From NCBI GenBank assembly GCA_037441725.1, contig JBBIRT010000056.1:1-20221 (forward strand): a stretch of 20,221 bases of DNA. Reading direction: 5' to 3'. A program made the translations under genes and the position numbers. Source of the DNA: JBBIRT01 sp037441725 (GTDB lineage Bacteria; Desulfobacterota; BSN033; UBA1163). The notes under the pieces are model-generated. The model was not told the origin of the DNA. It did not search any database and was given only the letters and a program-made list of their open reading frames with translations. Positions 7,253-14,664 of the stretch are shown one piece after another; within the stretch, counting starts at the first letter, position 1, and every line of letters begins with the position of its first letter.

Positions 7253-8974
7253 TCACTTTTGAATTTTATCTTGAACCATCTTCCTATGTTCTTCGTCTCG
7301 AATTTCGCGCCTCAGAAGTTTTCCCACTTTTGATTTGGGTAACATGTCTCTAAATTCGATATATTGTGGAATCTTATAGGACGCAAGTCTCTCTCTGCAC
7401 CATCGTGTCAATTCTGCAGCATCCACCCCTCGGGCATCCTCCTTAAGAACGACAATGGCCTTAATCCTTTCACCTACCTTTGGATCAGGAACCCCTACCA
7501 CACAGGCCCCAACCACTGTGGGGTGATCCTGTAATACAGCTTCAACCTCAGAGGCAGAAACCCGATAGGCCTTATGCTTGATCACGTCTGCTGATCTTTC
7601 GATATAATAAATATCACCCCTCTCCCCCATACGGACATAATCACCCATCCGATAGTAGGTCTTTCCATTAATGCTCACAAAGGATCGCCTCGTTTCATCA
7701 GGTTTATTCCAATAATATTTCATCATATACTCTGAAGTCACCACAAGCTCTCCAATTTCGCCAATAGGGACAGATTCCAAGGTATCAGGATCGACCACCC
7801 TGCATTCCCTTGTTTTGAGAGGCCATCCAATCGATGAAATTTCTGCCTCTCTATCTAAGCGGCTATAAGTCACATGTCCAGCTTCTGTGGAACCATAGAC
7901 CTGATAAATAGAGACGCCCACACGCTCCTTCCATCTCTTAAAAACTTCGATAGGAAGGACATCCCCTCCACAGTAACAATATTTAAGGGATCTTATCTCA
8001 TACTGATCCAATCGATCATTTTCAAGGATCATACGAAAAAGAGCTGGAACCCCAAGCATCCACCGCACTCGGTATTTTTCAATGGCTCTCAAAATGGCAT
8101 CCACCTGTGGGATAGGCATGATGACCGTGGTATTCCCAAAATTTAGACCGAGGGCTATGAATAACCCAAGGGCCATGATATGGAAAAGAGGATTGATGGC
8201 AATATAGGTGTCTTTTCCCTCCTCAACATAGTTCCCCACCACATCCTCCATAATATCTTTAATATATGAAACGGTACCCATATGATTTCCTGGAACCCCC
8301 TTGGGAAAGCCTGTTGTTCCACCTGTATAGAGGATATAGGAGAGGTCGTTCCAAGGATCAATTTCTACATCCAATTTCTCCGGGGATTGTTTGATGAGAT
8401 CCCTAAAAAGATAAACATGCTCCCCTTTCTTAACAATGCCACTTGGAATCTTGTCAAAAAGAAAACCAATCATGCGTTTCCAAAAAGGAAGGAGATCAAC
8501 GAGGTTTGTCACAATGACTCTTTTCAAGCCAGTCTTTGAAAAAACGTCTTGGACATAACCAAAATTGGTATCAAGACAGATGATTGTCTCAGCCCCTGAA
8601 TCCTTGATCATGTATTCAATTTCGAAAGAAGTATAGATCGGAGCCACCGGGACCACCACAGCTCCAAGTTTCTGAATCCCAAAGAAGGCAATCACCCATT
8701 GGATGGAATTCGAGAGATAAAGGATAATTTTGTCCCCTTTTCGAACTCCCAAGCGATTCAAAGCACTAGCAAAACGATGAATCAAGTTTTGCAATTCGGA
8801 ATAGGTAAATTTCTCACCCAAATAAATGATGGCAACTCGATCTGGATATTTCTCACAAATCCTTTCAAATTGGGTAAAAATCAGTTCTCCTTCTATTTCT
8901 CTTGAATGTAAGTCTGGAGCCATGGGTTTCTTATTGGGTGGATTCAATTCAAGATCTTGGAGTACGGTATTCAT
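7253..8974 (-). CDS. AMP-forming acyl-CoA ligase (acyl-CoA synthetase)
   Basis: ANL-superfamily enzyme that activates a carboxylic acid with ATP to an acyl-adenylate and then to the CoA thioester. From the ATG at 8974 it has 573 residues. Motifs: P-loop YTGGTTGFPKGV at 216-227, A5 motif YGSTEAGHVTY at 360-370, YYRMGDYVRMG, the hinge region ERSADVIKHKAYRVSASEVE, and catalytic lysine K552 in SKVGKLLRRE. An in-frame ATG at 9052 would give 26 more residues but overlaps livG. The 8974 start sits 13 bases after the livG stop with AAGGA upstream, so I prefer it. The gene lies between livG and livF in one operon, implying its substrate is what the transporter imports. The family spans fatty, aryl and branched acids; I cannot name the acid. 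No membrane segments or signal peptide are evident. Confidence 0.92.
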   Translation of the reverse strand: MNTVLQDLELNPPNKKPMAPDLHSREIEGELIFTQFERICEKYPDRVAIIYLGEKFTYSELQNLIHRFASALNRLGVRKGDKIILYLSNSIQWVIAFFGIQKLGAVVVPVAPIYTSFEIEYMIKDSGAETIICLDTNFGYVQDVFSKTGLKRVIVTNLVDLLPFWKRMIGFLFDKIPSGIVKKGEHVYLFRDLIKQSPEKLDVEIDPWNDLSYILYTGGTTGFPKGVPGNHMGTVSYIKDIMEDVVGNYVEEGKDTYIAINPLFHIMALGLFIALGLNFGNTTVIMPIPQVDAILRAIEKYRVRWMLGVPALFRMILENDRLDQYEIRSLKYCYCGGDVLPIEVFKRWKERVGVSIYQVYGSTEAGHVTYSRLDREAEISSIGWPLKTRECRVVDPDTLESVPIGEIGELVVTSEYMMKYYWNKPDETRRSFVSINGKTYYRMGDYVRMGERGDIYYIERSADVIKHKAYRVSASEVEAVLQDHPTVVGACVVGVPDPKVGERIKAIVVLKEDARGVDAAELTRWCRERLASYKIPQYIEFRDMLPKSKVGKLLRREIRDEEHRKMVQDKIQK

Positions 8975-8987
8975 AAACTTTTTTTCC

Positions 8988-9776
8988 TTAGGCTTCAAAG
9001 GTATAATCAAGCAATTTCTCTGATCCAAGATAGGCCTCTTTAACCTTTTCATTTGCCATCACTTCTTCAGGATTTCCCTCAGTTAATTTTTCTCCAAAAT
9101 TCAAGACCATCACCCGATTGGCAACCCTAAAAAGTTCTCTTAACCGATGTTCGATCATGATGAGCGTAATTCCATCCATCTGTAATTTTTCAATTAAAGG
9201 AACCATACTGGCAATTTCGCTCATGCTGAGACCTGAAAAAACCTCATCGCAAAGGATGAGATCAGGTTTCAAAGCAAGACATCTGGCCAATTCAAGGCGC
9301 TTAAGATAACCTGTGGGTAAGCTTGAGGCCAATTTATAGGGAACATAGGAATCTCTCTCAAAACCAATCTCTTCTAAGATATCAATCCCAACGGTGCTTC
9401 GGTCTCCCAACTTACCTCCTCCTCGCCACCCTCCTGCCTTTCTGGCCCTTGGGGAAAAAAGGGGAACGATTAAGTTCTTATAAGCAGGAAGGCTATAATA
9501 GGGTCTCATGATCTGAAAGGTTCTGGCGAGCCCAAGATTGGCAATTTGATTGGGAGCCTTATGACTAATATCCATCCCTTTATAAAGGACTTTTCCAGAA
9601 TCCATCTTAATGAAGCCAGTGATACAATTGATAAGAGTGGTTTTCCCAGATCCATTGGGGCCAATAATACCAAAAACTTCGCCTTTTCGGACACAAAAAC
9701 TGACATTCAATAAAGCCTGAACTCCCCCAAAGGTCTTACAAATTTTTATCACTTGGAGAATCTCTTCTCCACTCAT
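8988..9776 (-). CDS. livG: HAAT-family ABC transporter ATPase LivG
   Basis: First cytoplasmic ATPase of the LIV-type importer. From the ATG at 9776 it is 262 residues, in the LivG size range. Walker A GPNGSGKTT is at 39-47, the Q-loop region LARTFQIM follows, and H210 in IMIEHRL is the H-loop. Two regions are unusual. The ABC signature reads LPTGYLKRLELARCLA (from 153), further from LSGGQ than the LAYGQQRRLE form common in LivG. Walker B is LILCDEVFSGLS, with V instead of P after the catalytic E178. The 9776 ATG overlaps the livM TGA by 4 bases (ATGA), the usual mark of coupled translation, and AGGTGG lies about 8 bases upstream. A GTG at 9788 would add four residues. The catalytic residues are present, so I expect an active protein. 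Confidence 0.93.
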   Translation of the reverse strand: MSGEEILQVIKICKTFGGVQALLNVSFCVRKGEVFGIIGPNGSGKTTLINCITGFIKMDSGKVLYKGMDISHKAPNQIANLGLARTFQIMRPYYSLPAYKNLIVPLFSPRARKAGGWRGGGKLGDRSTVGIDILEEIGFERDSYVPYKLASSLPTGYLKRLELARCLALKPDLILCDEVFSGLSMSEIASMVPLIEKLQMDGITLIMIEHRLRELFRVANRVMVLNFGEKLTEGNPEEVMANEKVKEAYLGSEKLLDYTFEA

Positions 9777-10792
9777 ACCTTGACCCACCTTTCAAACTGA
9801 TGGTATTTCCGTTGGGCATAAACCATGAGGCCTTCGCTTCGAAACATAATAAAGGCCAATAGAATGACAGAATAAAAGACAATTCTCAAGGTTCCAAAGG
9901 CTCGTAAAAATTCTGATACAGGAACAAGGATGAAACAACCTAATACCGGACCTACCAATGTGCTACCCCCACCCACCACAGTTGCAGCAATGGGAATAAC
10001 AGAAAAATCAAGAGCAAATTGGGAGATCCCTGACCACATATAGATGTGAGAAAGATAGGCACCTCCAAGAGATCCGAGCCCAGAAGCGATAAAAACAGCA
10101 ATGGTTTTATATAGGGTTACACTTAATCCAGAAGCCCTCACCGATTGGTCATTATCTTTAATCCCGCGAAAGACAATGCCCATATCTTCATTCACCAGCC
10201 TCCTTAAACCAAAGAGAGCAAAAATTACGATAAAGATGATTAAATACTGTTCAACCCATTTATTGGAAAAACCTGCAACTCCCAAAATCCCATCTGTTCC
10301 GCCAAAAATATTTAACGCCTCAATGATCCTCATGAGGGTTAAAGGATACATTAAGGTGACAATGGCAAAATAAACACCTCTAAGTGGAAGAGCTGGGAGA
10401 AGAAGGAGCGTGCAAATGATGGCCCCTCCAATGGTAGCGATTGGAATGGTGAAAACGGGTGAAAGTCCTAAATATTTATTAAGAATTGCGGCTGCATATC
10501 CGCCCACTCCAATAAAAAATGCTCCTCCCAGGGAGACTAATCCTACAAAGTGGGCTAAAAAATCGAACCCGAGGGCCAGGAGGGCATAGATACAGACGAT
10601 GGATATGACCCTATTCCAATAGAGGGAGGGCATGAGAAGAGGAAGGATCAAAATTCCAAGAATTAAGAGGAGTCGAGGAAGCACAAGGTAACTCACCTCT
10701 TCCAGTGAAGAGAGGGCATAAATTCCCTCTGTTCTGACTTTGATCCCCCTGTCTAATCTTTCTTTACGTCTCTCTATCGTGGTGACAGCCAT
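9773..10792 (-). CDS. livM: HAAT-family ABC transporter permease LivM
   Basis: Inner-membrane permease forming the channel with LivH. The 339-residue product starts with a charged cytoplasmic N-terminus of about 35 residues, then many hydrophobic segments (I see about eight to ten). The family-typical blocks are LLALGFDFLAHFVGLVSLGGAFFIGVG split across the early helices, TDGILGVAG, the cytoplasmic EAA-like loop FRGIKDNDQSVRASGLSVTLYKTIAF-type region, and VVGGGSTLVGPVLG near the end. It begins at an ATG at 10792, 40 bases after livH, and its stop overlaps livG. The order livK-H-M-G matches canonical LIV operons. Ligand specificity cannot be read from the permease. Confidence 0.94.
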   Translation of the reverse strand: MAVTTIERRKERLDRGIKVRTEGIYALSSLEEVSYLVLPRLLLILGILILPLLMPSLYWNRVISIVCIYALLALGFDFLAHFVGLVSLGGAFFIGVGGYAAAILNKYLGLSPVFTIPIATIGGAIICTLLLLPALPLRGVYFAIVTLMYPLTLMRIIEALNIFGGTDGILGVAGFSNKWVEQYLIIFIVIFALFGLRRLVNEDMGIVFRGIKDNDQSVRASGLSVTLYKTIAVFIASGLGSLGGAYLSHIYMWSGISQFALDFSVIPIAATVVGGGSTLVGPVLGCFILVPVSEFLRAFGTLRIVFYSVILLAFIMFRSEGLMVYAQRKYHQFERWVKV

Positions 10793-10832
10793 ATCTTAAA
10801 CCTATAAATTCTACATCCTCATGCTGACTCTT

Positions 10833-11750
10833 TTAGACCCTCTCTTCCAGTTCCTTTTGCCTTCCAAAAAACCCGGAGGGTCTAAGGATTAAAGTGAGAA
10901 TGATGGCTAAAAGGGCAACAACCATTTGAAAATGGGATTGGATATAAGCGACGGTAATGATCTGGAGAAATCCGATCATGAAAGCAGCCAGGATTGCACC
11001 GACCCAACTCCCTAATCCTCCAACAATACATACAGCGATGGAAAGGATTAAAACATTGTAACCAGCCTCCACGACTATATTACCAAGAGGAAGTAAAACG
11101 ACAGCAGAGAGCCCAGCCAAAATCGATCCCATGGCCATGGCAATGATGGCCATCCAGTCAGAATCAATTCCCAGCATCATAGCTGCATGTTCATCCTGTG
11201 CCATCCCCCTCAAAGCCAAACCCGTTCTATTGAAGTGGGTGAAGAGCCACATAAAAGTAATGACAACTATCCCTATGGCCATGACAATGATTCGCTGGAG
11301 GTCAACCAGGACGCCTCCGATGTCGACGCTCCCTTCAATAAAGACGGGGAGGGTATAGGTCATACCCTTAAACCCCCGCCAACGTAAAAATTCAAGGGTG
11401 GCTAATCCTAAGGCATAGGTCGCTATGATCTCGGAGGTGGCCATCCCCCTGACTCGGATGAGAACAAATCGGTAGATCGCAGCGCCAATCAAACCCATAA
11501 GAATCAAGGCAAGGGGGATCGCTATGAAATAATTGAGATGGAGTTTATTAAGGATCCACCAGACAGCAAATCCTGTAATTACGTAGAGGGCACCATGGGC
11601 AAAGTTAGGGAGACGACTAATCCCATAAACCAAAGTAAAGCCAATGGCCATTAAGGCAAGGGAGAAACTATTAATGATGCCATAAATGAGGATATCCATA
11701 AGAGATAACAAACTCGCATAGGACCCAATGACATAGCGCAAGGGGTTCAA
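10833..11750 (-). CDS. livH: HAAT-family ABC transporter permease LivH
   Basis: Second inner-membrane permease of the LIV-type importer, about 305 residues with roughly eight hydrophobic helices. Family blocks include GIINSFSLALMAIGFTLVYG, NFAHGALYVITGF, the cytoplasmic loop GLALRGMAQDEHAAMMLGID, and CIVGGLGSWVGAILAAFMIG. The start is uncertain. The longest frame begins with TTG at 11750, too close to an AGAGGA. TTG at 11741 places that SD 10-11 bases away. The first ATG (11699, MDILIYGI) lacks an SD but matches where many LivH proteins begin. It lies 45 bases after livK. Function as a permease is secure; the exact N-terminus is not. Confidence 0.92.
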   Translation of the reverse strand: MNPLRYVIGSYASLLSLMDILIYGIINSFSLALMAIGFTLVYGISRLPNFAHGALYVITGFAVWWILNKLHLNYFIAIPLALILMGLIGAAIYRFVLIRVRGMATSEIIATYALGLATLEFLRWRGFKGMTYTLPVFIEGSVDIGGVLVDLQRIIVMAIGIVVITFMWLFTHFNRTGLALRGMAQDEHAAMMLGIDSDWMAIIAMAMGSILAGLSAVVLLPLGNIVVEAGYNVLILSIAVCIVGGLGSWVGAILAAFMIGFLQIITVAYIQSHFQMVVALLAIILTLILRPSGFFGRQKELEERV

Positions 11751-11795
11751 GTCCTCTAAGTTACGGTTTTACCCTTCGCGCTATCCCCTATGCCA

Positions 11796-13061
11796 TTATT
11801 TTTTCATCCAGGGAGGAAGTTTCACCTCACCCATTGCAATTTTGGGTGGAAAAACCACCACTCTCTTGCCTGCTTGCCACTGAAAGATTGTTCCCACAGC
11901 TCCTTCATTTGGGTCAAGGCTGGGAATGATTTGATGGTTCTTTGGATTAAATTTTATTCTTCCGTAGACACCCATCAAGTCTGTCTTTTCTAACGCTGTA
12001 ACCACTTTATCAGAATCAAGAGAACCGGCCCGTTCAATGGCATCTTTCAAAGTATAGACCGCCATATAACTTGATGAGGTTCCATACCCTTCAGGTTCCA
12101 ATCCATACTTTTTTTGATATGCTTCCACAAATTTCATTGTCCAAGGAGTGGCCTTGGAGGGAGAATTCCCTGCATTCACAACACTGGCCAGCGCATATTC
12201 TCCTTTTCCTTCTGTAGCTTTCCAGAACCCAGGCTCTTCAGCAGCAGAAATGATTGTGCCAAAGGGAAGGGCAGGGACTTTCATATCATACCACTGCTTA
12301 AGAAGGATAGAGCTTTCTGGCATATCCATCCAGATAAGGATGACCTGGGCATTTTCTTTTTTAGCCTTCATTAGGCCTACGGAATAGTCAGTGGTTCCAG
12401 TTGGAAAGATTTCCTTCCCAACCACTTCCCAACCTTTTTCTGTAGCCAGTTTGGATACAAGATCACCTCCAGCACGGGCATGGGCCACATCCTGAATCAT
12501 GATGAAAAGTTTGTTAAGATTATGTTTTGCTTTAATTTCCATAAGACAAGGGATAAATTCCCCCACTACCATCCAGCCCACTTCTCCTGAGATTCTGAAG
12601 CAATATTTGAATTTATCATACTCAGATTCAACCCGTTTGTGATAGGCAGGAGTTAATACCCCCGTGGTCAATATGGACACCTTCTTATATTTAGAGAGTA
12701 AGTCCATCGCAGCAAGGGCTGCTTCAGATCGGACAGGGCCTCCTACAATAAAATCGGCATTTTTCTCTAAAATTAACTTTTCCACCACTAATAAGGCATC
12801 GCTCGTCGGTACACCAGGTTCGAGGTCACGGGTATCCATGACTTCTACTTTAAATGGTCTTTTTTCACTGCCTACCTTTACAGCCCCTGCGGCATTAATT
12901 TCTTCGACAGCCAATTTGATAGCCCTTTCTGCATCCCAGCCATAAAGGAAGGCCGTTGCCAGTGGAGCTCCGATTATAATTGGTTTTTGAGCTGGAGATA
13001 GGGAAGGAAAAGAAAAAATGGACAACAATAAAAGGATTGATAGGTTAAATAATTTCTTCAT
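11796..13061 (-). CDS. livK: LIV-type ABC transporter substrate-binding protein
   Basis: Periplasmic ligand-binding protein (type 1 periplasmic fold, Peripla_BP_6 family) delivering substrate to LivHM. The 421 residues begin with a classical signal peptide: MKK, a hydrophobic core at about 4-18, and a probable cut after SPA at residue 24. There is no lipobox cysteine. The mature part has GAPLATAFLYGWDAERAIKL, AVEEINAAG, and FIVGGPVRSEAALAAMD, the region that in amino-acid binders carries the ligand-contacting Ser/Thr. The details differ from E. coli LivK, so the ligand need not be an amino acid. The ATG has AAAGGAG 6 bases upstream and is the first gene of the operon behind a sigma-54 promoter. 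Together with the downstream CoA ligase I infer a carboxylic acid ligand; unproven. Confidence 0.93.
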   Translation of the reverse strand: MKKLFNLSILLLLSIFSFPSLSPAQKPIIIGAPLATAFLYGWDAERAIKLAVEEINAAGAVKVGSEKRPFKVEVMDTRDLEPGVPTSDALLVVEKLILEKNADFIVGGPVRSEAALAAMDLLSKYKKVSILTTGVLTPAYHKRVESEYDKFKYCFRISGEVGWMVVGEFIPCLMEIKAKHNLNKLFIMIQDVAHARAGGDLVSKLATEKGWEVVGKEIFPTGTTDYSVGLMKAKKENAQVILIWMDMPESSILLKQWYDMKVPALPFGTIISAAEEPGFWKATEGKGEYALASVVNAGNSPSKATPWTMKFVEAYQKKYGLEPEGYGTSSSYMAVYTLKDAIERAGSLDSDKVVTALEKTDLMGVYGRIKFNPKNHQIIPSLDPNEGAVGTIFQWQAGKRVVVFPPKIAMGEVKLPPWMKK

Positions 13062-13136
13062 AACGCACTCCTTTAATTTGGATTTTTTATTGATATTGAA
13101 TATGGATGATTAATCCCCCATCCCATTGGAAGAAAT

Positions 13137-13241
13137 ATTCTTGATTCTTTAGCAATCGTTATGCCAGAGATCTCTGATGAGAATTATTCTTGAAACTACA
13201 AAATGTTATGAGACATCAAGATAGAGATAGGATGATTCTTG
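13137..13241 (-). repeat. Three copies of CAAGAATNWTYC at exact 49-bp spacing
   Basis: On the minus strand the heptamer CAAGAAT occurs at 13241-13235, 13192-13186 and 13143-13137, with extended matches CAAGAATCATCC, CAAGAATAATTC and CAAGAATATTTC. Spacing is 49 bases both times. Relative to the inferred sigma-54 start near 13140 they sit at about -98, -49 and 0. They are candidate binding sites for the NtrC-type regulator encoded just upstream, but this is inference. Confidence 0.5.
13151..13166 (-). promoter_or_regulatory. Sigma-54 (RpoN) -24/-12 promoter of the liv operon
   Basis: The minus strand reads TGGCATAACGATTGCT, against the sigma-54 consensus TGGCAC-N5-TTGC(A/T): only the C of GGCAC is changed (to T) and the GG-to-GC spacing is exact. 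The start site would be near 13140, giving a 79-base leader to livK. A 12-bp perfect palindrome CAGAGATCTCTG (13165-13176) abuts the -24 element. An NtrC-type sigma-54 activator gene lies directly upstream, which makes the assignment much more credible. Confidence 0.78.
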
Positions 13242-13243
13242 TG

Positions 13244-13272
13244 AATATTTTTTTTAATTTTTAAAAAATATT
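13244..13272. repeat. AT-only inverted repeat upstream of the sigma-54 promoter
   Basis: AATATTTTTT (13244-13253) is perfectly mirrored by AAAAAATATT (13263-13272). It lies about 105-130 bases upstream of the sigma-54 start and 19 bases beyond the response-regulator stop. It is a plausible intrinsically bent segment helping activator-polymerase looping, or a weak transcript end for the regulator gene. No T-run follows it on the minus strand. Confidence 0.35.
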
Positions 13273-13290
13273 TTCAACGTAGATTGATTA

Positions 13291-14664
13291 TCAAGTCGTC
13301 TTATTCTCTCTCAAAATTTCATAAGACTTTAACTTATTTCGGAGGGTAGGTCTTGAAATCCCAAGAAACTCACATGTCTTTCCAAAATGCCAGTGCATTT
13401 GGTGGAGTACCCTTGTAATATACTCCTTTTCAATTTCTCTAAGATTTGATTCTCTGTTGGAAATAGCTTTTGGAACCGAAAGATTGAATAACTTTTGCCC
13501 AAGCAAGGGAGTAATCATCTCCTCAAGAATAGCTTCTCCCTGGGTATTGATTGCAGTGTGGATAAGGACATTCTCTAACTCTCTGACATTGCCCGGCCAG
13601 TCATACTCCATCAATCTTTTTAAGGCCTTCCCTTCAACTTTTCTAATGGACTTACCCAATTCTTGATTTATCTTCCTGATAAAATGCTCAACCAAAAGCG
13701 GTAAATCTGATTTCCTTTCTCTCAGAGGGGGAATTTTGATGATGGCGACCTTGAGCCGATAATAAAGATCTTCTCTGAAAGTCCCTTTTTGAACCATCTC
13801 AGATAGATCTTTGTTGGTGGCGGCAATTACTCTTGCATTGGATCGAATCCTTTTTTCTCCTCCTAAACGCTCGAATTCCCTTTCTTGTAAGAATCTTAAG
13901 AGCTTAGACTGGAGTTCGAAAGGAATCTCCTCCACTTCATCCAGAAAAATGGTCCCTTCACCTGCAAGTTCAAATTTCCCCCTTTTCAACCCAGAAGCTC
14001 CAGTAAAAGCCCCTTTTTCATGACCAAACAATTCACTTTCCAAAAGAGGACCAACGATCGTTGAGCAATCAATCGCTTGAAAAGGGCAATTCCGATAAGG
14101 ACTATTGGTATGGATTGCCCTTGCGATGAGCTCCTTCCCAGTTCCTGTCTCACCTTCGATAAGCACTGTAACCCTATTTTCTGATAGAACCCCTATGGAT
14201 TTGAAAACCTCTTTCATTCCTATGCTTTTCCCTATAATTTCCCCTTTAATGAATGGCATGGAAGGATCAATCGTGATCGCCTCTGTCATTCGGCTTGAAT
14301 TTAAAGATTTAATAGCCTTCACAATCACCCTATCGAGCTCCTCCACATCAATAGGTTTAGGGATATAGTCAAAAGCTCCTAATTTCACCGCCTTAATGGT
14401 GATATCCATATCATGGAATGCCGTAATGATAATAATATTCTTTCTTCCTTTTTGAACAAGCTCTTGGAGGACATTGAGCCCACTGGTGTCCGGGAGTCTA
14501 ATGTCAAGAATGATCACGTGGGGATCAAAGATATCAGATTGGCTTAACCCTTCTGATGCGGATACTGCACACCGAACGGAATATCCCTTCTCGGTGAGAA
14601 ACATCTCCAGGGTTTCAAGAAGAGGACGCTCATCATCAATGATTAGAATTCTTGGAGCTTTCAT
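13291..14664 (-). CDS. NtrC-type sigma-54-dependent response regulator
   Basis: Cytoplasmic two-component regulator of 457 residues with three domains. The receiver domain (about 1-120) has phospho-acceptor D54 in IILDIRLPD, T81 and K103. The AAA+ domain (about 143-375) has Walker A GETGTGKE at 171-178, the sigma-54-contacting GAFTGA at 218-223, Walker B GTIFLDEV at 237-244, and FREDLYYRL. The C-terminal Fis-type helix-turn-helix has CEFLGISRPTLRNKLKSY. All residues needed for phosphorylation, ATP hydrolysis and sigma-54 remodelling are present. Its ATG overlaps the kinase TGA by 4 bases, so the kinase is its partner. The next thing downstream is a sigma-54 promoter in front of livK, which I infer to be its target. 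The sequence resembles ZraR/AtoC/NtrC in layout; it is not specifically NtrC. Confidence 0.96.
   Translation of the reverse strand: MKAPRILIIDDERPLLETLEMFLTEKGYSVRCAVSASEGLSQSDIFDPHVIILDIRLPDTSGLNVLQELVQKGRKNIIIITAFHDMDITIKAVKLGAFDYIPKPIDVEELDRVIVKAIKSLNSSRMTEAITIDPSMPFIKGEIIGKSIGMKEVFKSIGVLSENRVTVLIEGETGTGKELIARAIHTNSPYRNCPFQAIDCSTIVGPLLESELFGHEKGAFTGASGLKRGKFELAGEGTIFLDEVEEIPFELQSKLLRFLQEREFERLGGEKRIRSNARVIAATNKDLSEMVQKGTFREDLYYRLKVAIIKIPPLRERKSDLPLLVEHFIRKINQELGKSIRKVEGKALKRLMEYDWPGNVRELENVLIHTAINTQGEAILEEMITPLLGQKLFNLSVPKAISNRESNLREIEKEYITRVLHQMHWHFGKTCEFLGISRPTLRNKLKSYEILRENKTT

Noticed and set aside
8975..9052. Longer N-terminus of the CoA ligase from 9052
   Set aside because: It would overlap livG by 65 bases, while the ATG at 8974 has an SD and follows the livG stop directly.
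13242..13275. Rho-independent terminator after the response regulator
   Set aside because: The stem is purely A/T and no T-run follows on the minus strand, so termination would be weak at best.
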